Shown: positions 42,901-52,000 of the stretch, in pieces | How the letters are laid out: each line of letters opens with the position of its first letter | Position numbering within the stretch: position 1 is the stretch's first letter | Source: Symsagittifera roscoffensis | Lineage: Eukaryota > Xenacoelomorpha > Acoela > Convolutidae | Direction: 5' to 3' | Length of the DNA: 64,000 bases | Assembly: GCF_963678635.1 (NCBI RefSeq) | Contig: NC_087069.1 | Location: 47,200,276 to 47,264,275 of the forward strand | The notes under the pieces: generated by a model | Database searches by the model: none | Told to the model about the DNA's origin: nothing | Seen by the model: the letters and a program-made list of their open reading frames with translations, nothing else | Program-made: the position numbers and the translations under genes

Positions 42901-44833
42901 TTTATTTTGATCGGCAAAAATTGACTTAAAAAAATAAACCACACCGAGCTTAAGTATTCCGTTATCTTCGAAATTCAGAACAAATAGGAGTGATAATGTA
43001 TTAACGGTAACATCCCAAATGGCAGAGTTCCCAAATGAAATAAAAATGAAATTTTTCCCAAATGGCATACATTTCAAGTTTTCATTGTAATTCAAACGTT
43101 TTCTATCAATTTCTAATTCTAACTTTTTGGCAGGAACGAAAACTTTTGTCTGAACAAGATTTGGAGTTAATTGCTTCCAAACAAATGTTAAGCAACAAAG
43201 TTGTCGGAAAAATTGACTACAAGAAGCTTATCAATAACCGTAAGCGTATGCTTTTCGCTTTTGATAAAAAATTCTACAATTTAAAATTAAGTCAAATTAG
43301 GTATTCTAATATGTTTTTTTTAACTAAATTCCTATTTTTGGCAAAATGTTACTAACTTGAAAAGTGTGTCGCAAGTTTTTGCCCTTGTGAATAATTGAAT
43401 AATTCAAAGTTAAAAGTCTGGATTTATAAAATTAATTATCTTAATAAATGGTAATTTTACCATGTTGATGATGCTCGAGAATCAGCTGCAGCTGGTCAGC
43501 ATAGTCTTTCGACCGCAACACTCCAGTCGCTGTACTCTTCAGAACCGGATGGGAGGCTCCTGAAATCAAATTAAAGCTGGTTTTTTGAAAATGCTTTGTA
43601 ATGACGTAGGATTTGTCTGTTTCAATGCAAGGCGAAATCCAAAAACGACATATTTGCTCAAAAACATGACAACGTTTTTTGAGCTGAAAAACGGTTCCTG
43701 GCCCAAACAGATTTGCAGTGCTCATCGTAAGCTGCTCAGAGGCATCTCTCGATTTAGACTCTTGCGCTATTGTTTGCTATTGTTTCGCTATTGTTTGAGT
43801 GGCGTGTTGTGTTTATCAAATTATTTTCTGTAAAGATAATTTCGCTTGCGATTAGCAAGCGTTGTGTAATCAGATTTTAGACTTTTTTCGTGTTATCAAC
43901 TAGTTCAACAGAATCACTTGAATCAATTCACCTTTGATTCAATTGAAATCAAAGCTTAATTTGAGCATATGGCGTAAATGTAACTCAACTGCCTATAAAG
44001 ACAAAAGTGAATGGTTCGAATCCGGCCAGGATCATTTTTTTTTGCAAATGGAAAGTAGTTCGCGAGTTGAAAAATCTTAGTCGGACTTCTGTTTGTCTGC
44101 TTGTTTTTTTTTCGGCTGAGTTGACAGAGCAAATTTGCCTGAAGTTTAGACATTTCTTACTTGTATTGGGCTTTTTTGGTAGGCATGAAATTAAGTTCCA
44201 AGAAGTTTCCATTTTTTGAAGTTTTTTGCTTCTATTTAAAAAGTTTAGAATTTGTTTTCTTCATAAATTCAAGGTGTGTTCTGTGTATCTAGTGCAGATG
44301 TAAGACCATTGCTAGATACGACAAAGCCCGGAAATTCGATTACACCCGGGGTTTTTGCAAACCCTTGGTTGAGGTTGCTGGCTTTTTTCACATAACCATC
44401 TTTGTGTTCTCAGGTGTTTTTAAGTTTTTTGTTTTTTTTCCTCACAAACTCAGCTACCACAAATAAAAGTCTACCACAAATTTTCTATTTTTTTAATGAA
44501 TATGTTCGTAGCATCTTGTGCTGCTAGCTTAGCAACCGGCTATCCTTGTTTTCTTATGGAAGCGCTAGAGTTGCCTTTTCAAATTATTAATTGATTTTAA
44601 AATGACGAGCAATTAAAAAAATTAATACCTGGAATGCTGCTGACATCAGATGACGCGTCATCATCATCATTCAAAGTATGTCTGGCGCCGTAGTACACAT
44701 TCATACCATTATAGTCGTCGTCTCCATCATTGCCAGAAAACAGGACTTGTGGCAGCTTTTGGGTTGCAATTTGAGTCGATAATGAAGGCTGGCTGTAATC
44801 CGATTGATGGCTGAACTTAACATCTACTTCCAT
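27951..44833 (-). CDS. Seven-exon gene for an 889-residue coiled-coil protein
   Basis: Exons in transcript order are 44833-44629, 43559-43461, 40942-40804, 40300-40168, 39996-39633, 37965-37819 and 29533-27951. Each junction has GT donor and AG acceptor, all phases agree, and the total is 2670 nt, so 889 residues plus stop. The N-terminus (MEVDVKFSHQ) is acidic and probably disordered. From exon 3 onward it is almost wholly heptad-type coiled coil (EKLERIKEIEKMQEAKV, LEELQKKHHEMETKL), with an acidic tail ending in QAMPVC. There is no motor, kinase or membrane domain. It resembles the CCDC-type proteins found in cilia and sperm tails, but I cannot assign the orthologue. The last intron (8.3 kb) and the second (2.5 kb) are filled with transposons. 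Confidence 0.85.
29534..30760. other. Intron of the coiled-coil gene, low complexity
   Basis: First part of the last intron. T-rich low-complexity DNA with degraded SINE-body fragments (TTATCGGCTTAGTGGCGTC near 30025). The frame at 30484-30735 shows no protein features. Confidence 0.5.
30761..34236. mobile_element. 3.5-kb element with long terminal inverted repeats carrying an F-box-like gene
   Basis: The left arm 30761-31310 and right arm 33790-34236 are inverse complements with scattered differences. Shared blocks include GATACGAGCAGTCTTGTT, GGCGTGTGGGGGGATG, TTAACGCGCGATAT, CGCTATTAACGCGTAAGCG, CACCTGTGATCATTTTT and the outer TTTGTTCCG. The left arm has about 80 extra bases near its outer end. 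Between the arms is one intact 483-codon gene. Long arms and a single unrelated gene suggest a DNA transposon that captured host sequence, or a host gene enclosed by two inverted copies. I found no matching target-site duplication. Confidence 0.75.
31429..32880 (+). CDS. F-box-like / leucine-rich protein inside the inverted-repeat element
   Basis: One uninterrupted frame of 483 codons starts at ATG 31429 (MSLKLPDNVLEIIG); an upstream in-frame TTG at 31408 is less likely. Residues 2-55 fit an F-box: LPDNVLEIIGQYL, then DIVSLMLTCKKLYAIMK. About 350 residues with leucine-rich spacing follow (LSNLRELRVQSL, SLQSLKIS, FPNLKFLSVF, FANLEVVELS). F-box proteins bring substrates to SCF ubiquitin ligases through SKP1. 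A TTTTAG acceptor-like site lies 10 bases before the ATG. It lies antisense in the coiled-coil gene's last intron. The absence of stops in 1.45 kb of AT-rich DNA argues that it is or recently was under selection. Confidence 0.75.
   Translation: MSLKLPDNVLEIIGQYLAKDFFDDEYDRFQNRDIVSLMLTCKKLYAIMKRLTLKFAMKDFESLSWEKIALFANKPQWKIIRLEMYYWTDVFSFIFEKLEELDANLWGHLKSVVLRVEMHDESMDDVYQYFIELIQILSLLNSDVKFYIVHQDIDFEYPEDYYDQLSLLNVTSFQFFHNKFVDMPRSWPEYFTKAGRLNQLINFSSFFNVSFANHLSNLRELRVQSLVILGTKTTCSLPSLQSLKISNQEKLCENFGDFISQVFPNLKFLSVFAELLREPVDIGLDKLPISCSKLAINNDMLTANSKLDSVSQLSLRFRPHSNFEFTYLEQNTFANLEVVELSRFYMFSGSLRLNQMLDLIKNVLECQPKLKILMLFSTLDGAIAAPGRRDRLISWLDEIEPLFESSEIELIKVGKKNIYMKDSLGFRTVGLAKEWEKMETDSWHMESRISFIKDDEFTPSIVTKFAKLSLSDAGKTKKALEAN
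34237..37818. other. Rest of the last intron of the coiled-coil gene
   Basis: AT-rich, with no gene supported. It holds tRNA-derived fragments: a B-box-like GGTTTCAGTCCCGG near 36709 with a TCTGTTTGTCG body, and tails at 37690-37745 and elsewhere. It also holds an 18-bp triplication. The minus-strand frame 36487-36825 overlaps the SINE-like segment and is not taken as a gene. Confidence 0.5.
36901..36952. repeat. 18-bp tandem repeat, three copies
   Basis: GTTAAGCACCTCACTGTA occurs twice, followed by GTTAAGCACCTCACTG, without mismatches. Intronic minisatellite. Confidence 0.9.
38691..38848. repeat. Nearly perfect 81-bp tandem duplication
   Basis: Two units starting at GTAGCATTTTGTG (38691 and 38772) are practically identical through CCGCTCGGCGAATACTCA. 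The segment belongs to the SINE body seen near 47960 (GGCTCAACTGGCGTC). The near identity means the duplication is young compared with the decayed surroundings. Confidence 0.9.
40305..40379. repeat. 21-bp tandem repeat at a splice acceptor
   Basis: AGCAGAGAAAAAATAAGATTT repeats about 3.5 times directly upstream (on the minus strand) of exon 4 of the coiled-coil gene. Read on the minus strand it forms the TTTTTTCTCTGCTTTAG acceptor, so the pyrimidine tract has been multiplied. Confidence 0.85.
41150..42690. mobile_element. Mutator-like (MULE) relic with subterminal GGGATA repeats
   Basis: The left flank has repeated TATCCCATAC/AATAGCCCA units (41165-41280). The right flank has the inverse, GGGATATTTT, GGGCTA and GGGATAA (42568-42680). 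Such subterminal inverted repeats surround a FLYWCH-containing ORF fragment. The MULE transposase core is absent, so the relic cannot move by itself. Confidence 0.6.
41534..42229 (+). pseudogene. FLYWCH zinc-finger N-terminus of a MULE protein
   Basis: The frame starts at ATG 41534 and is broken by a TGA at 41663-41665, immediately after TNHWRCAK. It continues in the same frame to 42229. The FLYWCH finger pattern is complete: GHEFAEKRDT, HWRC, then LITCDETI and HEHSHEF give the C-x-C-x-H-x-H ligands. The following 150 residues (LPSRTALTRTLNRNK, FLVLGDIEN) match the region that precedes the transposase core in FLYWCH/MULE proteins, but the core itself is missing. The TGA replaces a residue in the finger, so this is a pseudogene. 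Confidence 0.7.
43970..44135 (+). repeat. tRNA-derived SINE-like copy
   Basis: ATGGTTCGAATCCGG at about 44016-44030 is a near-perfect Pol III B box preceded by a degraded tRNA-like head. A T-run and the body CTTCTGTTTGTCTGCTTG follow; the latter also occurs near 36800 and 47640. Confidence 0.6.
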
Positions 44834-46052
44834 GGTTTAATGTTAGTTATAACCAGATTGATTTTTAAAAAATCAAAATTTTACAATATGTAAGTTTTTT
44901 TCTGAAATAGAAAAACTGGCTTAACGAAATTTTAGTCGGTCAGTTTAGGCTCAAACAATTAATGAAACAGCTATTTTTTCTTCAGTTTTAAAAATTAAGC
45001 TGATAAATTTGAGGTTCAGGTGCATTTGATATGTAAAAATCTGTAGCTTGCGTTTATTTTAATAACTGGATTTGTGCGAAACGCACGTGCCGGTTTGTAT
45101 TACAGCTTTCTATTTTGATTAGTCGTTTTATCTTCGTTTTGTGGTACTTCGCTTCAGCCGTAAAAATTATTCTGTATTTTTACGCTTTTATAATGCGGCT
45201 AGAATGTTCTCTGTCCTGTAAAATATAAAAGTGAGCTTACCTGTTTAAAATAATCTTATGCGTACAGATTTTCTTACACGTGTACTAAAAATTGACTAGG
45301 ATTTTTTTCTCTATATAAATGTTAGATCTTGAGAAACGTTTAAAAGGCTAAAAATCTACCGATTTAATAATCTCGATTGTGGTTAATAATATCATCATGA
45401 TAAATAGTTTGTCTTATACATCAAATATTTTTACGACAGTTATTCGATGGTTTCTTTATTCGCGTCATTTATTTGATGAAAATTATCGTTATTTAAAATT
45501 CATTGCATCTTTTGAAAGAATAATGCTTAAATCAGACTGATATACGTAGAGACTTACACGTAAAAAGCACCTGTCGTATATTTCATATGTGAACATCGCA
45601 AACACTGTGCTTTAAAATTTTAAAATTGTACGTGGCATAATGTACATTGGTTAAAAATGTCCACCTTCTCATATTCTTAAATCGACATTTTGATTACCGA
45701 TAGTTTGAATTCTTGGATGCAACAAATTAGCGCAACATTTTCTTAGCTGAAAGCATTCAGTTTTACCTGATCTGAACAGAAATCTTCCCTTTTAACCGAC
45801 TTCATTAAATTTATTTATTGAAAATTTATTGATAGAAAACTATTAATTGAAAAATAGTTTATCAAAAAATTATTTGACAGATTTTTAATTGAACATTTCT
45901 ATGATCTGGGTTACTTATGTTTCAAGGGAGCTGTAGTTCACTAGAAATTTTAGATTTGTAAAGTTGAATTTGAGCACAAATTTCATTGCAAATTTTTTTC
46001 TTTGTAATAACCAATTTTTGTTTTAAAACTGATTATTTGATTGGTGACCGCG
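44834..46052. promoter_or_regulatory. Divergent promoter region between two genes
   Basis: The coiled-coil gene starts at 44833 on the minus strand and the kinase gene at 46053 on the plus strand, 1.2 kb apart. The interval is AT-rich without repeats I recognise, and must hold the 5' UTRs and promoters of both. Shared regulation is inference from position; I could not pick out a TATA box or other site with confidence. Upstream non-coding exons are possible. Confidence 0.5.
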
Positions 46053-49000
46053 ATGGCTGATCGATACGAGAAGATTGAAAAGATAGGAGAGGGGAGTTAT
46101 GGCCAAGTATGGAAAGTGAAATTGAGAGACGACCCAGCCAACTCCAAAAACAAGGTAAATTAATTTACTAACCGCTTTGACAAAATGGATTAACATCGTT
46201 TTTAATTATAAAAATGGACAGACAAGACAATATGGATTTAATTGATTTCAAATCGATTTTGAATTAATTGAATATTAAAGCTAAAAGATTGATTCAAGTC
46301 ACCCGTTTTTTTTCTTTAAGTTTTAGTATATAACCATCTTTTACTCAATTTTAATCACTTTAAATTGATTCAAATGCTTTTTCGTTAGTTTATTTTATGA
46401 AAAAAAATTGAAATAAAATTCATTTAAATTAATTTAAAACCCATCGACTTGGATTTAAATCTATTTGTATTGATTTTTTCGTCCAACATCACTGAAAAGG
46501 GTTTTAATATCATGCCGCACTTGGATCCTAGACTTTCAAAATCAGACGGAAAAAACTCATCCAGTGTTATTTTTCTTTCCTACTTCGTGAAGTGGTTAGA
46601 ACAAAAACCAGTATCAATGAACTTTTCCCACTAATTTTTTCAATATCCTATCGAAACTATTCCCACTGAGAATTGGCTATGTTCAGTCAGTCCTCTTGAA
46701 TCTACTCTTTAAAAAATAATAGTTTTTTTTCGCCTCTAAAATCCTGCTTTTGGCTGCAAGTATTAATGAATGCAAGGAAAAACACTGAAAACCAAAAGTC
46801 GGAAAAGAAAATTTGATCTAACTTTACTTTGTATTTTGGAGTTTATTTGTTCTTTTTTAAAATTGTTTGCCTAATTTAATTCACATGAAATGCAAATAGT
46901 TAAAATGCAGATAAAATCAGGGGGAGGGGTGGTGAAGTGCTTAAATCTCCGTCTTTCAACTGAGAGTTCGAGACCCCATTGATCTGTGCTTTTTGCTTAA
47001 GGGTTACGCAACATTACACAGCCCAGAAAAACATTTAAAAACGAGCACAAGTGGTTCTGAGTAAAGAGCTGAACAGCTTGTAGATTGTTTTAACCCGTTT
47101 TTCCCTTATCGAAAGTACGCACTATCTTTAAAAAATTTTGAATATTTGCAGGTTCCGTGAAAACTGGATCCATATTTTGTTTTTAGTTCGTTCTGAAATT
47201 AATCAGGCTGGAGAAAGCGTCCAAGAAGGAAAGAGAGTATGCGGAACAAGAGGTTAAACTTCTCAAGACACTCAGTCACCCCAACATAGTCTCATTCAAG
47301 GTGGGGGTTTGATACATGCTTTGATACTAGTGGCAAAACAGAAGCAAGCTGATTTGTATGAAGACTGCCTTTGCTTTTTCGTTTTATGAATGGCTGTTTG
47401 TCTATAAAAGGTTTGAATGGTTGCGTTTACCTAGCGTTTTCGAATCGGAACATACTTTTTTCCCGTTAAACAAATTGTCTAATGTGATCCTTCAATCAAT
47501 TCAATTGCTTACTTTAACAAGTAATATCTAGCGATAACATGCAGAGCAGGGGCGACAAAGTTCTCGAGTTCAAATCCCACCAGGAACTGTTTCGTTTTGC
47601 AAGCTGAAAAACTTGTCTTGAAAATTTTTTTGGGCATTCGTTTATCTGCTCACTTTGTCTGGGCATAGTTGCCACTGATGCTATTTCTTTTGGTTTGAGC
47701 AATTTTCACAATAATTAATTGTCATTTTTGATTCAGTCATGTAATTTGTAATTTTTCCAATCTGGTTTTGTATAGTTTCGTTTTTGGTTTGGTTTTTTGT
47801 TTTTTTTTGCTTCAAAGTTTTGTCTGAAATTTCAGCTTTCATTATATTACTTTAGTTACCCAATTTTGCGTTGCTTGAAAAAAAATTATTTTTCAAACTT
47901 ATGTTTTTCCCGAAGAGGATTTCAAAACTTCTTAGCCCAAAATTTTGATTACAACATTTCTGTTTTCGGCTCAACTGGCGTCTACTCCAGTTTTAACGGC
48001 TTAGTTGCCGCTTGATTACGCTAGCGAGCAGCTAGTGTTTTTGTAAGAACTTTTTTTTCTAAACTAACTCGCAAAGAACTCACTTTTGTGCCTTTTTGCT
48101 ATAATCACGATCTGTAGCATTGGAAATTTCATAAAATATGTTCTCGGATTTATTTGTGGCTAGTGTTAGTGATAGACTAAGCATCCGTCGCTGAGTGGTT
48201 AATGCGTGAGACTCATAACTTCTAGACCGCAGTAGGTCGTAGGGTCGAGGCTGATTTTTACTTTTTTTTATTGCACTTTTTAGAACTCTGGAGCTGCTTT
48301 TTGTCGAGTTCTCGCTAGTGTTTTCGAAGGGCAGCTTTGCCTTGTTCAAGTATTTTTGATTGATTTTTGAACGTTAACAAATGTGTTTGTCCATATTTTT
48401 TTTTAAATTTAAAATAATTCGAGACAAACGTATGAAATTTTGTAGATGTTTTTTTTGACATTTTGAAAATGTTTTAATCGATTCATTTTTTGTCCGGTAG
48501 CTATACTCTTGTGGTATCAATTTGCCTCAGTGTAAAAAAACTAAAAATCCTGCTAGCGATGTGTTGGGGAGCCTTTTTAGTAGAGCTGAATCGCAAAAAT
48601 CCTTGACTACCTCACCGGCATTTAAAGGATAAAGTTTGATTATAGGGGAAAATTTTGTCTAAAATATTGTCATTTTAATTCATGATTGTTGCGAAATAAA
48701 ACCATACAATCGATTATATTGTCATTGTTATCAATAATTTCTGCAACAAAAAAACATTAAAATCCAATAAAATGGATATTAATCCATTTTATATTTATTA
48801 TACGTGATTATAATAGATAAAATCTCTATCTTTTTGCAAAATTATTTGCAAAACTTGCAACAACATCTGAATTACTCATGGCCTACTCGAAATTTTCGTA
48901 ACGCCAATTCCGTCAGCTCTCCCTTTCTTCGTTTACGTTTACTCTGCCCTCAGTTTATTCTCCCCCATGTTTACCCCTATGTTATTTGTCCCCGCGTTTA

Positions 49001-52000
49001 CCGCACCCACATGGAGGTGGGATAAGTGTGTGTGTGTGGGGGGGGGGGGGGGCTAAACAGAGGAAAGTAAACGAGGATGTGTAAGCGCGCGGTGGTGTAA
49101 ACGTTGGGGATGCACGCGTTGAGGGGGTGGGGGGGGGGGGGTTGTCCCATGCCAAAAGGGCGACAGGGGACGTTAATTGACTGAAGTAAAGATCAGCAAA
49201 TAATTGCGAATTTTAAAAATATATGAGAAAAAATTGTGAACCAAAAAACTGAAAGCAAGAGAACTATTTCCTAAGACAAAGTAAACCTAGTTTTGACTGA
49301 TGTCACGTATATCAAGCCAAATTTACGAAATTTAACTGTTAGTTTTTGAATATACTGCATTGGGCTCGAAACTTTCAGAATAATTTTAAAACGATGATTA
49401 TAATCCAATATAATTAATTCTAAAAAAATTAAGGTTATAATCCATTTTTAATCAATTATAATAGATTTTCTAAAAACTGTTTTTTAGAAACTGGCAATGA
49501 AAATCAAATCCAATCGATTTTTGTCCATGAACCAAACTGCAGTGCGAGTTGCGACCAAGAGATCTCATTTTTTGTTATTATGCCATTTGCTTCTGAGAAA
49601 CACCCTCGTGACATCGAACAAAAATCTCTTTAGAACAGTTTGAGACTGTCGTTGAAAGATTTGAATGAGATGTGTAAATAAGTAGCCAACTCTTAGCGAG
49701 TACTTACAATTCAGGATCACTTCTGGTATGACTCGAAACAGACGCAGCTGGGGATAGTGATGAGTTTGTGTGAGGGGGGAGACCTCTACAAGGTGCTGAA
49801 GAGCAAGAAGGGAGGGGGAAAGTTAAGCGAACATGAAGTGATGCAGTGGTTCATTCAGATTGCACTCGCAGTTCAGGTAACAAATGTGACGTAATTAAAA
49901 AGGTTCCATAATATGTTACGTAACTAAAAAGGGATTCGTATTATAAGTTACGTAAGTAAAAAGGATTCGTTTGATATGTTACGTAATTTTACGGTTCTTG
50001 TAATGGTTTTGTACCTCTTTAATATGGAGTTTTTTCTCGTATTTCTAAATTATATTTTTCTTAACTTAACTTAAAATTTAATTCAGGTATCTTCAATGAT
50101 GTTCTGTCAATATTCGATGATGTTCTTATAAAACGACTTGCTTGTAATTTTATTTTACTACAGGCGCTAAGATATAACAAATAAATTGAAACCGACCAGG
50201 AAAAATTTTAAGCAAAATTATAGCTTTTTTAAATTGCGGTAATTGATTTTTATTTACGAAAAAGATTAAACCGAACAGTTATTTTGTCTGCTGAAGATAA
50301 AATTAATACCATGCACAAAAAACCTTTAGATCATTTTCTCAGAAATACCTTTTTATTCATACAGTTTTATTCACGACTACACATGTTGAATGCTTTTATT
50401 AAAGTAGTTCAAAAAATATTATTAAGTTAAAAATTGATACGCCCATAGTGTTTTTACAGGCTCAAATTATTGTGCAACTGTGTTTTGACATGTTAGCAGT
50501 GACCGGCAAATACGGCGACAGCCGTCACGACGACAACCGTTTCTGATGGAACTTTTTAGACAAAGTACAATTCTGAGAAATACAAAACGCAAAATGGATT
50601 GTCTGAGAAATATAAAACAAGTTGTAACAATTAAGAACGCATTAACCATTATTTCCAGTTTTCTGGTCAAAATGAGGTCCGATAAGAAATTATCGGCAGC
50701 TAAATGTGAAAATAACTTGGCTAAAATTCTCGTTTTCAGGTGGTTCATTATCTGTAAAAATTTATTGGGGTATGGTATTGCTAGTATTTGTAGTAATTTT
50801 GGATGCCAATACATTTTTGTCGTCTTAATTTCCTGTCGCTTTATTTGCCCTACATCTTTAATTGCTTTATAAATCGGGTAAATTTTTCTTGTTTTGTTTG
50901 GTTATTTCAAAAAAAGTTACAATTCAAAAACTGATCTCATGTGATGTTGGATATCTTTAACAATATCCCCCTTTTGGAAAGGGCATATTCGTTATTAAGT
51001 TTATAATTCTCATATGCTTATCCGTTGATTCATTTTTAGTAGGGGGATATTCGTTTCTAGGTACCCGAGGGGGGATAAAGCTGAGGAGTTCCCAAAAAGT
51101 GACTTAAAAAACTGGCCATTTCAAACGAAGTGGTTAATCCGTTTTTAGGTTGTGTTTTTCCGATAAAAAATCTTAAACATTGTTCAAGCTCAGTTTTAAT
51201 TTTTCGTGGTTCGACTTTTTTGGAAGGCAAATTATACTAATCATTTGACAGAAGTTCAAATGGCGGGAAAAGCGTGAATAGTTTATAGTTTAATTTTCGA
51301 ATAAAACATTTACTATTGATTCTGTTTTCTTTGATTGGGTTAGTTTTTTTGATAAGAGTTTCAATCATACAAGATCGTGAAAGACGTAGTATATTGAAAA
51401 ATGTTCAAATGTTTCCTCTAGATTTTTGACACTTATCCAGCTGTCTTTTGGCTATATTTACACAAGCGATGAGCAAGTTTTATCGAATCGAGTACTTGAA
51501 TATTTTGTTCTTATTTGCTTGTCTAACAGAAAAGTATCTTCAGCTGTAACTTCTTGGTGTTACTATGTTAGAGTGGTCCCTGGAAAAAGCAACTATGATA
51601 GACAGGTCTCGCAAGTATTTTGCATGCAAGTAGTTTGAAAACCAATTTGTGTATAAAATATTCATTTCAAAAATCTCGCAAAATAAGTTGAGTCAGAAAC
51701 ATTTCAGATTGAAAATTGTAATTACTATGTTAATTATATCCAGAACTATGCTCTCCTCAACTTATTTTGCAATTTAACTACCGAAACTCGGGTAATTTGT
51801 TGTAATCAAAGAACAATCTTAGAATTTTCTTAATTTTCCAATTGAAAATGGTGAGGGGGGAGTTTTTACGCAAAAACTAATCATGAAATTTGTTTGAAAA
51901 TAGACTGCAGCACCAGATTGGCAAACTTCTGTCCTCCTTCCGTTGACATTAGATGCATTGTTGGCTTGTATCACCGCTTATTGAATTGGCACGGAGCCAT

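Larger units (their letters stand above)
40946..42985. mobile_element. Copy of the inverted-repeat arm family, split by a Mutator-like relic
   Basis: The left part (ACAAGACTGCTCGTATATCAGG ... CAATTTGGAACGATTTT) and right part (AATTCGCGTTACGC ... AACTTTACAAAAAATAATC ... GTATTCCGTTATCTTCG ... GAACAAA) match successive portions of the arm at 33790-34236, with the outermost part matching 30761-30810. Only one arm is present here. About 1.5 kb of foreign DNA lies inside it. The copy begins 2-3 bases from the 3' splice site of intron 2 of the coiled-coil gene (minus strand). Confidence 0.7.

Noticed and set aside
43985-48349. tRNA genes at the several B-box motifs
   Set aside because: None folds by eye into a full cloverleaf with proper acceptor pairing; they are heads of SINE-like repeats.
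50467-50872. Overlapping frames on both strands in kinase intron 3
   Set aside because: AT-rich translations without motifs; likely chance.
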